Below are positions 8,367-18,183 of a stretch of 64,000 bases of DNA, in pieces. A model generated the notes under the pieces. That model was not told the DNA's origin, searched no databases, and worked only from the letters and a program-made list of their open reading frames with translations. The stretch covers positions 1-64,000 of the forward strand of contig JALCME010000007.1 in NCBI GenBank assembly GCA_022648295.1, given 5' to 3'. The stretch is from Bacteroides sp. (GTDB taxonomy: Bacteria; Bacteroidota; Bacteroidia; Bacteroidales; Bacteroidaceae). The translations under genes were made by a program, and so were the position numbers. Position 1 is the stretch's first letter, and each line of letters opens with the position of its first letter.

Positions 8367-9611
8367 CTATTCATATCTCATGGAATCAGCCGGATGAATA
8401 CGGGTAATTAAGTAAGATGGTCCTAAAAGCATTAATACGGAAACCAATAAAGTACCAACATTCAACAATATGAACAATATTAAGTTGAGAGATACTGGCA
8501 CGGTATCCATATAGTAAGTATCTGGATCAAGCTTAAAAATACCGAACCATTTTTGTACAAAATAGAAAAGTAATCCTATAGCGTTTCCCCACAACATTCC
8601 TTTGCCAATAAGAAAAACCGAGAACCATAGAAATATCTTACGGATAGTGGTATTATTGGCACCAAGAGACTTTAATATCCCAATCATTGAAGTCCGTTCT
8701 ATAATAATAATGAGTAATCCGGAAATCATTGTAAATCCTGCTACTCCAATCATTAAAACAAGAATAACCCAGATATTCAAATTCAAAATGCCAAGCCATG
8801 CAAACAATTGTGGATTGAGCTGTTCCACATTTCGCACACAATACTTAGCACCATACTCATCCGTCTGCTCGTCCATATCTGCGGCTATTTCATAAGTTGT
8901 AGCATCAAGACGATCGTAATCACGTATTTGAAGCTCCACTCCGCTAACCTGCTGGGGCTTCCAATTATTGAGACGATTTACCAAACATAAGTCCGTAATC
9001 AGAAAAAGATTATCAAACTCGGAGAAATCAGTCCGGTAAATACCAACGATCTTCAAACGACGAGCCCGCACATTGTCCTGTATATAATAGGTATCAATTT
9101 TATCCCCCAGCTTCAGTCTCAGTTTTGTTGCTAAAGTCTCAGATATGACAACCTGATTGGAAGAAGCAGAATCACTAAATTGAGGGAATACACCTTTTAC
9201 CAGATGATGACGAAAAAAAGAGGCATCATATTCCGGTCCCACCCCTTTCAATACCATTCCTTGGAAGCTGTCCGCCGTCTTAACCATTCCCGGTTTGGTA
9301 GAATAACGCTGTATATGTTTTACTTCCTGATAATTGGAAAGAGCGGCTAATAAACTATCATTAACAACAACCGGCCTTGTTTCATACGACTGAACCGCAT
9401 CAGCATTTCCTATTTGAATATCAGAGCCAAAACCTACCACCTTATCACGCACCTCACTTTTAAAGCCCACAACTACGGATACGGTAACTATCATCACAGC
9501 CAAACCAATAGCGATACCTATCAAAGCAATAAGCACAGCTGGTTGTGAAACATGTTTACCTGCATCACTGTTACGATATATACGTCTGGCAATAAATAGA
9601 GATAATGACAT
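8367..9611 (-). CDS. LolC/LolE-like FtsX permease
   Basis: A 414-residue inner-membrane protein. One N-terminal membrane segment (about residues 25-50) is followed by a MacB-type periplasmic domain and three C-terminal segments. It starts with SLFIARRIYR and carries the FtsX-family motif MIGILKSLGA, as in lipoprotein-releasing LolC/LolE subunits. The likely role is release of outer-membrane lipoproteins with a LolD ATPase encoded elsewhere. It is unrelated in arrangement to the A/B permeases at 12-24 kb. It lies 52 bp downstream of the aminotransferase gene and may share its transcript. Confidence 0.8.
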   Translation of the reverse strand: MSLSLFIARRIYRNSDAGKHVSQPAVLIALIGIAIGLAVMIVTVSVVVGFKSEVRDKVVGFGSDIQIGNADAVQSYETRPVVVNDSLLAALSNYQEVKHIQRYSTKPGMVKTADSFQGMVLKGVGPEYDASFFRHHLVKGVFPQFSDSASSNQVVISETLATKLRLKLGDKIDTYYIQDNVRARRLKIVGIYRTDFSEFDNLFLITDLCLVNRLNNWKPQQVSGVELQIRDYDRLDATTYEIAADMDEQTDEYGAKYCVRNVEQLNPQLFAWLGILNLNIWVILVLMIGVAGFTMISGLLIIIIERTSMIGILKSLGANNTTIRKIFLWFSVFLIGKGMLWGNAIGLLFYFVQKWFGIFKLDPDTYYMDTVPVSLNLILFILLNVGTLLVSVLMLLGPSYLITRIHPADSMRYE

Positions 9612-9663
9612 TTTTCAAGTTTTACAGACCACGAAAAAAAGAATATTCAGAGGAAATACTCGT

Positions 9664-10863
9664 TTATTCTATCCGCCCCGGATATGCTTCCAAAGCCTTT
9701 TCCAAAATAAAGAGGGCGCGCGTTAAATCTTCCTTCTTAAGTACATAAGCAATGCGAACCTCATTATAGCCCGATCCTGGAGTGGTATAGAACCCTGAAG
9801 CAGGAGCCATAAAGACAGTCTGTCCTTCATATTCAAAATCAGAAAGGCACCATGCACAAAATTTATCAGAATCATCCACCGGCAATTTAGCCACGGTATA
9901 AAAGGCCCCCATCGGAATGGGAGAATAGACACCGGGAATACGATTCAGCCCATCTATCAGACACTTACGCCTCTCAACATATTCATCGTATGTATCACGT
10001 AAATAATCCTCTCCGGCATCCAAGGATGCTTCGGCCGCAACTTGACCAATTAAAGGAGGACTTAAACGGGCTTGACAGAACTTCATTACAGAGTCCCTTA
10101 TTTCTTTATTCTTCGTAATTAAAGCACCTATACGAATACCACATTCAGAATAGCGTTTGGAAACAGAGTCAATCAGTACCACATTATTTTCAATACCAGC
10201 CAAATGGCAAGCTGAGATATAAGGAGAGCCGGTATAAATAAATTCACGATATACCTCATCCGAGAACAAAAACAAATCATACTTCTTCACCAAATCACGA
10301 ATCTGATTCATTTCACGACGGGTATAGAGATAGCCTGTCGGATTATTAGGATTACAGATTAAGATTCCCTTAGTCCGTTCATTAATTAATTCTTCGAACT
10401 TCTCAACTTTGGGCAAAGAAAATCCTTCCTCTATTGTTGTAGCTATCGTACGAATAACCGCTCCGGCTGATATGGCGAATGCCATATAATTGGCATAGGC
10501 AGGTTCCGGAACAATAATTTCATCTCCCGGATTGAGGCATGCCATAAAAGCAAACAATACCGCTTCCGATCCGCCAGATGTGATAATGATGTCATCTGCT
10601 GTAAGCTTAATATTAAATTTATCATAGTATCCCACCAATTTCTCACGATAGCTACGATAACCCGCACTTGGGCTGTATTCCAAGACCTTTCTATCAATAT
10701 TGCGTATCGCCTCAATCGCGACTTGAGGCGTTGGTAAATCAGGTTGTCCAATGTTTAAATGGAATACATGCACCCCCCGCTGTTTTGCTGAATCAGCAAG
10801 AGGAGCCAGCTTTCTGATAGGAGATGCAGGCATCTCCATTCCGCGAATAGAAATTGTTGGCAT
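9664..10863 (-). CDS. PLP-dependent aminotransferase, aspartate aminotransferase-like
   Basis: A 399-residue fold-type I aminotransferase (class I/II). The PLP lysine is K236 in SVSKRYSECGIRIGAL, and the segments LNIGQPDLPTP, GGSEAV, NPNNPTG and FSDEVYREF are all typical. It probably transfers amino groups between aspartate or another amino acid and 2-oxoglutarate in the cytoplasm; the exact donor is not shown by these motifs. It is the first gene of a possible two-gene unit with the LolE-like permease. Confidence 0.85.
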   Translation of the reverse strand: MPTISIRGMEMPASPIRKLAPLADSAKQRGVHVFHLNIGQPDLPTPQVAIEAIRNIDRKVLEYSPSAGYRSYREKLVGYYDKFNIKLTADDIIITSGGSEAVLFAFMACLNPGDEIIVPEPAYANYMAFAISAGAVIRTIATTIEEGFSLPKVEKFEELINERTKGILICNPNNPTGYLYTRREMNQIRDLVKKYDLFLFSDEVYREFIYTGSPYISACHLAGIENNVVLIDSVSKRYSECGIRIGALITKNKEIRDSVMKFCQARLSPPLIGQVAAEASLDAGEDYLRDTYDEYVERRKCLIDGLNRIPGVYSPIPMGAFYTVAKLPVDDSDKFCAWCLSDFEYEGQTVFMAPASGFYTTPGSGYNEVRIAYVLKKEDLTRALFILEKALEAYPGRIE

Positions 10864-10939
10864 GTTTAAATAATTACTTTTACTTTGACAATTTAATCTT
10901 GAATGATAAGATATTACTTCCTTTTATCCATCAAATTTG

Positions 10940-10947
10940 CAAATGTA
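10940..10947 (-). promoter_or_regulatory. candidate -7 box for the aminotransferase
   Basis: On the minus strand the sequence reads TACATTTG, about 77 bp before the ATG at 10863. TTTG at 10963-10966 is nearer than the usual -33 spacing, so only the -7 box is supported. The surrounding 264-bp divergent region (10864-11127) holds nothing else I recognise besides the plus-strand box at 11041. Confidence 0.4.
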
Positions 10948-11040
10948 GCACTTTATTTGAAACAAAAAGGTAGTAGTGATACAAAAACTTTAAATTCATT
11001 ATCTATACTAAAAAATGAGGAATGTATGAAAAGAAACTTG

Positions 11041-11048
11041 TACCTTTG
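11041..11048 (+). promoter_or_regulatory. candidate -7 box for the isomerase-like gene
   Basis: TACCTTTG matches the -7 consensus exactly, 79 bp upstream of the ATG at 11128. No convincing -33 element is seen. The implied leader is about 70 nt and A-rich near the start codon, as is common in Bacteroides. Confidence 0.45.
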
Positions 11049-11127
11049 AAGGTCGGCATTAAAGCTGTATTTCTCTAGATCAGACCGAAAAAGATATTTA
11101 ATAAACAATTGATAAACAGAAAGCATT

Positions 11128-12363
11128 ATGGTTTTAAATCTGATTACCTTTGCGTCTCCACTTCATAAAAAGACATCAATCCTCCAATCTCACGAACTTT
11201 TAATCAATGAACTAGAAAAATATTTTACTGTAAACTTCATAAAGCATCAGGATATCGGCACACTTACCAAAGATGATTTTTGCTTACTATTCATTGCTAC
11301 CGGAGGTGTTGAAGGACTCGTAGCCCAATATTTCGAAAAGCTCCCCAGACCGGCTATTCTGCTTGCAGACGGAATTCAAAACTCTTTGGCATCTGCATTG
11401 GAAATTTCTTCCTGGCTCCGTACCAGAGGTATGAAAAGCGAAATACTACATGGTGATCCTGTTGATATTGTCAAACGCGTCTTTATTTTACACAACAATT
11501 ATCAGGCTCAACACGTCATTGCAAAATATCGCATTGGAGTCATTGGTACTCCTTCTCCTTGGCTTATAGCAAGCAATGTGGATTATTTACTATCCAAGCG
11601 ACGTTGGGGCATTGAGTATATTGATATATCTTTAGATAAAGTCTATAAGTATTTTCATCAGATTAAAGACGAAGAAGTGCAAGAAGCCTGCACTACGCTC
11701 ACCAATAAGGCACTCGCTATCCGCGAAGCTTCCCCAAAAGATATAGAAAAAGCAATGCGACTTTATTACGCCCTAAAAAAATTGGTGCAGGATGAACATT
11801 TGGGGGCAATTACGCTTAATTGCTTTAAACTCATAGAAAATATTGATACGACAGGCTGTTTAGCACTTTCACTTTTAAATGATGAAGGTATTATGGCTGG
11901 ATGCGAAGGAGACTTACAATCCATCTTTACTCAAATTGCAGTCAAAGCGCTAACAGGAAAAGCTTCTTTTATGGCTAATCCTTCCATGATTAATATCCAT
12001 AATAATGAAATAGTACTGGCACATTGTTCTATAGGCCTCGAGCAAACAGAACGCTACATTGTCCGTAACCATTTTGAGACAGAAAAAGGAGTCAGTATTA
12101 AAGGAATTCTTCCAACAGGAGACGTGACTGTAGTAAAATGTGGTGGGGAATGTTTGGACGAATATTATCTTAGCACAGGGACATTAATAGAAAATACAAA
12201 TTACATTAACATGTGCCGTACTCAGGTACGTATAAAAATGGACACTCCTTCCGATTACTTTCTGAAAAATCCTCTGGGTAATCATCACATTATGCTACAA
12301 GGTAACTATGAAACAGTATTGGAAAATTTCATGGAAGCCAACAATTGCAAGCGAATGAGATAA
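11128..12363 (+). CDS. L-fucose/L-arabinose isomerase-like protein
   Basis: A 411-residue protein resembling the fucose/arabinose isomerase superfamily. The features are an N-terminal Rossmann-like half (LLFIATGG, RPAILLADG), then GCEGDLQSIFTQIAVKALTG and FMANPS near residues 265-290, and HCSIG near residue 307. These enzymes interconvert aldoses and ketoses using a metal in the cytoplasm. Many Bacteroides relatives are uncharacterised, and no sugar kinase, aldolase or transporter lies beside it, so the substrate is unknown. It ends 9 bp from the convergent permease cassette. Confidence 0.6.
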   Translation: MVLNLITFASPLHKKTSILQSHELLINELEKYFTVNFIKHQDIGTLTKDDFCLLFIATGGVEGLVAQYFEKLPRPAILLADGIQNSLASALEISSWLRTRGMKSEILHGDPVDIVKRVFILHNNYQAQHVIAKYRIGVIGTPSPWLIASNVDYLLSKRRWGIEYIDISLDKVYKYFHQIKDEEVQEACTTLTNKALAIREASPKDIEKAMRLYYALKKLVQDEHLGAITLNCFKLIENIDTTGCLALSLLNDEGIMAGCEGDLQSIFTQIAVKALTGKASFMANPSMINIHNNEIVLAHCSIGLEQTERYIVRNHFETEKGVSIKGILPTGDVTVVKCGGECLDEYYLSTGTLIENTNYINMCRTQVRIKMDTPSDYFLKNPLGNHHIMLQGNYETVLENFMEANNCKRMR

Positions 12364-12372
12364 AGTAATACC

Positions 12373-13623
12373 TTAACCTTCTTCATGAAGTGCTTCCACC
12401 GGTTGCAGATTCATCGCATTCCGGGCAGGAAACCATACTCCACACAGTATGATTATGCTCAGCAAAATCAATACACTTAAAAAACAGAAGATGAAACGCC
12501 CTGTTGTAGGCTCCATCAATGTATGGACTGTCAGATCTGCTATATCTATATTAATACAGATAATAACCGCCGGTATAGCTGCAATTAACAATAGAAAGAT
12601 ACTTTCCAATACATAATAACCGAATACATTTTTACGCGTACTACCCAAAGCCATTCTCAATGCAATCTCTCCTCTTCGTCTTCTCATCCGATACCAAAAG
12701 GTTCCTAAAATACTCAAGAATACATTGAACATAAAAAAGGCAATGACTGCATAAGTTGTATTTAAATAATTCACCGTACCTGTTTCAAGATCATAAACTC
12801 TCTTCATATTAGAATAGGATTGGACATTTTCAAGGTAAAAGGGACCGATTGCCAATTTTGATTGCATATCCTCCAAAAAGCGCTCTCTAAAATCTGATAG
12901 CTGATTGGTATTTACACGGAAAGCAATATGACACCACCACCCCATCTGTTCCGACGCCGGCAGATAGATGAACGGTTCGTAACGCTCATAATCGCCTAAT
13001 TTATGTTTAGGCAAAACAGCCATCACCTTATAATTCGTGACAGGATTGTTACTCCCTATGAAATAAGGATTAAAACAAGTCTCTCCTACAGGACTGGAGC
13101 TATGGAAAACCGAATCACACAAGGAAACACTCATCAACACAGGCATCGGATATTCACTTTCTTTCCACTGATCTGAATGAAAGGTTCCGGACAAAGATTT
13201 TAAGTGAAACACTTTAAAATAGGTCGGATTAACATAGCGAATATAACAACCGGTTACATGAGTAGAGTCTGTATGAGACGCATACCCCTCATATGTTATC
13301 TGATCTGTATATGGAATAGAACCATAATAATAACAAGCTTCACAAACTCCGGGATAATGTTTTACCAAATTATAAATCTGCCATATATAATCAGAAGAAT
13401 GACTCATTAAAACCGAATCCTTTTCTTGCCCGGGTTTCAGATTAACAGTTAAATCAAAAACAGATTCCGTATCATATCCTTTAGGTTGCAAGGCAGCTCC
13501 TTCGTAATTATAGACCAAGTCAATGGCATACCATAACAAAACAATAACAATCACCAATTCTATTCCAACCCACGAGTTAGCATACCGCTGAGCCCAAATC
13601 TGTTTGAGTAAACTCTTCCACAT
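12373..13623 (-). CDS. FtsX-like permease, type B of pair 4
   Basis: The last gene of the cassette, 416 residues. It has an N-terminal anchor (about residues 20-38), a periplasmic region to about residue 285, and three membrane segments. The cytoplasmic signature is FWYRMRRRRGEIALRMALGS, and the C-terminus is PVEALHEEG, nearly shared with the three other type B proteins. Only 4 bp separate it from the preceding type A gene, so the two are likely made together as a heterodimer. The substrate cannot be read from the sequence. It is convergent with the isomerase-like gene. Confidence 0.8.
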   Translation of the reverse strand: MWKSLLKQIWAQRYANSWVGIELVIVIVLLWYAIDLVYNYEGAALQPKGYDTESVFDLTVNLKPGQEKDSVLMSHSSDYIWQIYNLVKHYPGVCEACYYYGSIPYTDQITYEGYASHTDSTHVTGCYIRYVNPTYFKVFHLKSLSGTFHSDQWKESEYPMPVLMSVSLCDSVFHSSSPVGETCFNPYFIGSNNPVTNYKVMAVLPKHKLGDYERYEPFIYLPASEQMGWWCHIAFRVNTNQLSDFRERFLEDMQSKLAIGPFYLENVQSYSNMKRVYDLETGTVNYLNTTYAVIAFFMFNVFLSILGTFWYRMRRRRGEIALRMALGSTRKNVFGYYVLESIFLLLIAAIPAVIICINIDIADLTVHTLMEPTTGRFIFCFLSVLILLSIIILCGVWFPARNAMNLQPVEALHEEG

Positions 13624-13627
13624 ACTT

Positions 13628-14881
13628 CTATTCTCCTTTTAATATAGATACGATATTACGATGCACTGCAATCCAGGCAGGCAGACAAACAGACAACAGA
13701 TTAAAAACCACGCACGTTCCTAATGCTATAATGAATAGAAGAGGACGCAACATCAGCCCTCCACTTAAAGCAATTCCATCTAAGTCAACTCCACCTGTGC
13801 CCAATAACCATGTTCTCCCGATAAAGATTAAAAGGCATGATAGCAGATACCCTATTACCCCACCTAATAAAGTCGTCACCAAACTCTCAGTAAAAAGACG
13901 CCCCATTATAGATAAGTTGGAAGCTCCATAAACTTTGCGGAGCGCCATTTCAGCTAAATTACCCTGCATTTGTGCATGCATAAGACCTGATATACTAATT
14001 GCGGGAACAATCAGCAGTACGATAATTAATAGCCCGTATGCCAAAGAGGCATTAATACTACTCCCTCGGAAAAAAGAATAATTAGTTTGCGTATAAAGAT
14101 TTTGCATCTTAAATATATATTCTTGTCCACTATTGTTTAAACGATCCTGCCGACGCTGAACTTCTGCTTCCACAGATGAAAATTTTGTATCCGGATACAT
14201 CTTTAATAATCCTCTTCGAAATCCTCCCAAACCTGCAGTCCACATTTGATAATTATCCTCATCTTCTAATGAGAATGGAAGAAAAGCATCAGCATAAGCA
14301 ACCTGAAAAATAGAACTAACATCTTGTATTACTCCAACAACCTTGGTCGAAACAAAATCTGCAAAGAAATATTTTCCTACAACATCGACGGTGCCAAATA
14401 ATTGGCGTGCCGTATGCTCTGTTATCACACAAACCCTGCGCCGGGCATCGTATTCTTCTTGGGTAAAAGGACGCCCTGAAACAATGTTATAATGGAAAAA
14501 GGAAAACCAATTAGATGCAACCGAACGAACGAAGCAATTATATGTGGATTGAGAGGCCGGTAAGGAACAGGGAATTCTTGATATTCCTTCATACCAGGTA
14601 GCATCTTCTATACCGGGTAACTTTGTAAAAAGAGCGTCAAAAGCGACCTTCCCCATACCTGTATTCACATTCGTTCCATTCTTTCTGAGAGTTTGGCCTA
14701 TATCCGTATAAATCATACGGGATCTATCTGTTTCGGGAGCAATATCCGCAGTTCGAAAATCATAAATCATCACCACCACCATAACAAAGGCTATTGTCAC
14801 AGCCGTCCCCACAATACTGATTATTGAATAGAAGCGATTCTGCTTCACCAAATTAATAGCTTGTATAAATAATTGTTTCAT
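13628..14881 (-). CDS. FtsX-like permease, type A of pair 4
   Basis: A 417-residue permease with N-terminal anchor FYSIISIVGTAVTIAFVM, a MacB-like periplasmic domain with GRPFTQEEYDA and TARQLFGT, and three C-terminal membrane segments. The cytoplasmic coupling helix reads EMALRKVYGAS, where most FtsX proteins have EIGIRKALGA. It ends with PAWIAVHRNIVSIL, the type A tail. It starts 20 bp after B3. It is the most divergent type A protein of the cassette in the coupling motif, so pair 4 may have specialised. Confidence 0.8.
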   Translation of the reverse strand: MKQLFIQAINLVKQNRFYSIISIVGTAVTIAFVMVVVMIYDFRTADIAPETDRSRMIYTDIGQTLRKNGTNVNTGMGKVAFDALFTKLPGIEDATWYEGISRIPCSLPASQSTYNCFVRSVASNWFSFFHYNIVSGRPFTQEEYDARRRVCVITEHTARQLFGTVDVVGKYFFADFVSTKVVGVIQDVSSIFQVAYADAFLPFSLEDEDNYQMWTAGLGGFRRGLLKMYPDTKFSSVEAEVQRRQDRLNNSGQEYIFKMQNLYTQTNYSFFRGSSINASLAYGLLIIVLLIVPAISISGLMHAQMQGNLAEMALRKVYGASNLSIMGRLFTESLVTTLLGGVIGYLLSCLLIFIGRTWLLGTGGVDLDGIALSGGLMLRPLLFIIALGTCVVFNLLSVCLPAWIAVHRNIVSILKGE

Positions 14882-14901
14882 CCTCTATAAACTAAAAAGC
14901 A

Positions 14902-16158
14902 CTATTCTTCATGAAGAGCCTCCGCTGGTTGAACCGCCATAGCTTTTCGGGCAGGAAACCAAATACCTAACAATATCATTAAAGCAATTACCCCCCAAGA
15001 CATTAAAACTGTAATAATAAACCGTCCTACGGATAGCGTCGTTCCGTTATACCAAGCATTTAATTCGGCACGCGCCAGATTATAATCTACAATAATCGCT
15101 AAAATAGTTGCAAAAGATAGTAATAACAAAGCTTCTGCCAATAAACGCCCAAAAACACTGCTAGTAGTACTCCCCAATGCCATGTGCAAAGCTATTTCCG
15201 CCCGACGCTGCTGCGTACGAAACCAAAATGTTCCCAACAATCCCAAGAAGATATTCAGCATAAGGAAGCCCATACCGGCCAGATAATTGCGCAATTGATT
15301 TGTTTGGTATTGTTGAAAGTTACGACGTATATCGTGAAAAGAACGAATATTCGAGATGAATACATTTCCAATACGGAATTGTTTTTCAGAATCGGCTTTT
15401 AAGTGTGACATGAAGTCCACATCTTTGTCTGCTTTCACACGAACACAAAGTTCCGCGCCTACTCTATATTGTGAATGGGGCAAGAGCCTAACAATACTCG
15501 CGCTATTATATGCAGACTGATAATCAATATAACGGACTGTTTTTAGAGCTGCTGACAACTTGAACGACTTTGTTGTATCACCCTCCAGAAAGAATGATTT
15601 TCCCACTAAGTCTGTCATTTTAACTCCATACCGATTCGTGAAGATATTATCGGATGCTAAGAATGTATTTTCTGTCAACATTTTAGCTAGTTGCTCAGAA
15701 GTTTCTCCTTGTGTACCCTGATATCGAAATACTTTTAAGAAATCAGGAGTTACCATCCGCCGTACAATATAACTATGGGCATTTATACTATTCAAACTAT
15801 CACACTGAATAACACATCCACTATTACTTCCATTGTAAGGATAAGAATTTTGGGATAAACTTACTGCTTCTACTTCAGGACGATGTCGCAAGCGATCCAT
15901 TATTTCTGCAACATCATCCGTAGTAAGTGTATCTGCAGGATTGAAATCAGCACTCTTTGAAGTAAGGTATTCCATTTCAATTAAATAACAATGAGTTGCA
16001 TCGAAACCGCGCGGCTCGTTGTAAACAGAATATTGTACATAAAGATAGTCAATAATAAACCACATTACAATGCTTACTAGAAACAATTCAATGAGCAGCC
16101 ATAAATTAGTTCGCCATTCATTACGTATTTGTATAAAAAGTTTTTTATTCATATTCAA
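14902..16158 (-). CDS. FtsX-like permease, type B of pair 3
   Basis: A 418-residue inner-membrane protein. The anchor LWLLIELFLVSIVMWF at about residues 19-34 is typical of type B, where an acidic residue sits inside the hydrophobic stretch. The coupling segment is FWFRTQQRRAEIALHMALGS and the tail is VQPAEALHEE. It begins 7 bp after A3, tighter than the spacing between pairs, supporting the A-then-B unit. No ATPase domain is present, so it must rely on the single ATPase encoded at 20741-21406 or one elsewhere. Confidence 0.8.
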   Translation of the reverse strand: MNMNKKLFIQIRNEWRTNLWLLIELFLVSIVMWFIIDYLYVQYSVYNEPRGFDATHCYLIEMEYLTSKSADFNPADTLTTDDVAEIMDRLRHRPEVEAVSLSQNSYPYNGSNSGCVIQCDSLNSINAHSYIVRRMVTPDFLKVFRYQGTQGETSEQLAKMLTENTFLASDNIFTNRYGVKMTDLVGKSFFLEGDTTKSFKLSAALKTVRYIDYQSAYNSASIVRLLPHSQYRVGAELCVRVKADKDVDFMSHLKADSEKQFRIGNVFISNIRSFHDIRRNFQQYQTNQLRNYLAGMGFLMLNIFLGLLGTFWFRTQQRRAEIALHMALGSTTSSVFGRLLAEALLLLSFATILAIIVDYNLARAELNAWYNGTTLSVGRFIITVLMSWGVIALMILLGIWFPARKAMAVQPAEALHEE

Positions 16159-16165
16159 GGGTTAT

Positions 16166-17464
16166 TTAATACGTTTTTCCTCCAAGAGCATTTACTATAC
16201 TCGTACGCGATGCCCTCCATGCCGGAATGCCACTACTCAACAGGTTAAGTACAAAGCAAAAAAACAATGCATATAGAAATGTGGAGGCATGTAATAAAAT
16301 AGAAGCATCAATGGTTGGAGGGTTAAATGTATTACTATATGGTTGTGAAAATAGTAGCACATTTCCTGCATAAGCAAATATAAGACTGAAGATTAACCCT
16401 ACAATACCTGCCAACAACGTAATTACTAAGTTTTCCATTATAATCTGCCCAACCATCTCCAGACGTGTACTCCCAAAGGCTCTGCGAACACCTATCTCCG
16501 CCACCCGTTGGCGTAATCGGCTCTGCGTCATGCTACTTAAATTGATGGCTGGAACTAAAAGAAGAATAATAAAAATAATAGCCCGATGCATACGATCCGC
16601 TTTCAAATCAGGCTCCCAATTAGCAGCAAAAGCTATTGCCTGCTTCTCCTGATCATAAGGACGGTTACGATAAATGAAATGAAATCCAGTGCTTTCACTT
16701 ATTGTTTTATTATAAGCATCCCGCCGACGCTCTACTTCTCCCCTTATTTTATCAAAATCATCTCGTGAACGAGCAAGTATCGTTACAGAAAACATTCCCA
16801 TATTGCCTCCACACCACGTATCTTTAGGAGAATCAGTTGAAGTAAAAGGAATCCATACTTGTCCGTAAGCGGAATCAGCAAGAGTAGAAACATCATGTAC
16901 TACCCCAGAAACTTTATAAGAAGCATGATTCAATAGAAAGGTCTTTCCCACTACATCAGTCGTACCAAAGAGCGTACGTGCCACTCCTTCTGTAATTACT
17001 GCAACAGATAGTCCTGCATCAAAATCAGCTTTGCTATATGGTTTCCCTTGAATAAAAGCAAAATCGAATACCCGCCAAAAATTATCATCCGTTTCCCGAA
17101 TATCAGCTCCCGTAGCAGATTGACCTGGCAGCGAAACAGGAGTAGTTCTTGTAAAAGCAAGATAAGTGGTAACAACTTCAGGCAGTGTTAAGCTCTTAAA
17201 ACATTCTTTCGCAGTACGCACACTCATCGGTCCATTGCTGCTATCTCCCTCTCTCCAATCCTTGCTTGTAATGCTCATATAGCGAACATGCAAGAAACGA
17301 TTTCTATTACTTTCCGGCGAAAAAGGCGCTACCTTTACTTGCTGAATCATAACAACCAACATAATGAGGAATATGGCAAGCGCCGTACCCAACACCGTAA
17401 TAATACTGATTACAGGTTGTTGATGTAATTGTGCAATAGCTTGTTTAAAATATTGTTTTATCAT
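16166..17464 (-). CDS. FtsX-like permease, type A of pair 3
   Basis: A 432-residue permease with anchor ISIITVLGTALAIFLIML (about residues 19-36), a periplasmic domain with GKPYSKADFDA and ARTLFGTTDVVGKTF, and three C-terminal membrane segments. The coupling helix EIGVRRAFGSTR is close to the FtsX consensus. The tail is PAWRASRTSIVNALGG. It follows the GIN-domain gene by 62 bp, the largest gap inside the cassette, so an internal promoter before pair 3 is possible although I see no clear -7 box. Confidence 0.8.
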   Translation of the reverse strand: MIKQYFKQAIAQLHQQPVISIITVLGTALAIFLIMLVVMIQQVKVAPFSPESNRNRFLHVRYMSITSKDWREGDSSNGPMSVRTAKECFKSLTLPEVVTTYLAFTRTTPVSLPGQSATGADIRETDDNFWRVFDFAFIQGKPYSKADFDAGLSVAVITEGVARTLFGTTDVVGKTFLLNHASYKVSGVVHDVSTLADSAYGQVWIPFTSTDSPKDTWCGGNMGMFSVTILARSRDDFDKIRGEVERRRDAYNKTISESTGFHFIYRNRPYDQEKQAIAFAANWEPDLKADRMHRAIIFIILLLVPAINLSSMTQSRLRQRVAEIGVRRAFGSTRLEMVGQIIMENLVITLLAGIVGLIFSLIFAYAGNVLLFSQPYSNTFNPPTIDASILLHASTFLYALFFCFVLNLLSSGIPAWRASRTSIVNALGGKTY

Positions 17465-17526
17465 TTCATCATATTAATTATAAATGAGACACCTTTAATG
17501 AGCAGAAATATTATATATCTGTAACA

Positions 17527-18162
17527 TTACTTTCCGATAAATAAATGGCGAGTATTCACTCGGCCTATTCCACCTTTCGAAATATCGGCACGACCAGCCG
17601 AACCGCTTAATTCCATACTTCCTATGCCTTCAACATCAGCTTTCAAATAATCACAGTTTACATGTATATTAGCTTTACCTACACCTTCTATTTCAACCTT
17701 TAGAGTGCGACATTTCAAATCAACAATATTGACCTTTCCTACTCCCTCAATTTCAAATTTCACATCACCTAATTTTAAAGAAGACTTACTATTAAAAGAG
17801 CCTACTCCCGCAAATTCAACTTCTTTCAAGTCAGGAGCCGTAAGATAAATCACAACGCCGTCCTTCTTCCCATTCTGCACAGTCAAATTCCCGTTACTAT
17901 CCTTTTCTCTTTCTATAGTTAAAACGCCATTTTTTACATAACTTTTTGTTTTCTTTACCCCTTTCTCTTTTCCTTCTATTTTAAAAGAGCAGCGATCACT
18001 CTGTTCAAAATAGATTGTAGCAACAGCTGTAATATCTATAGAAGAAAAATTCTCTACTTTTCGTTTCTCACTCACTCTCACATCTTTATTATCAACTGCA
18101 CCATAAACGGCAGTTACAGCAAGGGCAAATAATAAGCCCAAAGTTATAGTCAAAGTTCTCAT
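17527..18162 (-). CDS. exported GIN-domain (DUF2807) protein
   Basis: A 211-residue protein with a signal peptide (LGLLFALAVTAVYGA) and no lipobox cysteine. The mature part is a putative beta-helix of the GIN/DUF2807 'auto-transporter adhesin head' type, opening with VENFSSIDI. Near the end four related turns are seen: IEGVGKVNI, IEGVGKANI, VEGIGSMEL and KGGIGRVNT. DUF2807 proteins of Bacteroidetes have no settled function. Its place between permease pairs 2 and 3, on the same strand with 21 and 62 bp gaps, suggests it works with the exporter as a periplasmic partner, or is exported with it; this is inference. Confidence 0.8.
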   Translation of the reverse strand: MRTLTITLGLLFALAVTAVYGAVDNKDVRVSEKRKVENFSSIDITAVATIYFEQSDRCSFKIEGKEKGVKKTKSYVKNGVLTIEREKDSNGNLTVQNGKKDGVVIYLTAPDLKEVEFAGVGSFNSKSSLKLGDVKFEIEGVGKVNIVDLKCRTLKVEIEGVGKANIHVNCDYLKADVEGIGSMELSGSAGRADISKGGIGRVNTRHLFIGK

Positions 18163-18183
18163 ACTAATTATATTTTAAATGTA

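Noticed and set aside
8367-9611. Ninth member of the A/B permease cassette
   Set aside because: Its start (SLFIARRIYR) and coupling motif (IGILKSLGA) are of the LolC/LolE type, it has no A/B partner, and it is separated from the cassette by the aminotransferase and isomerase-like genes.
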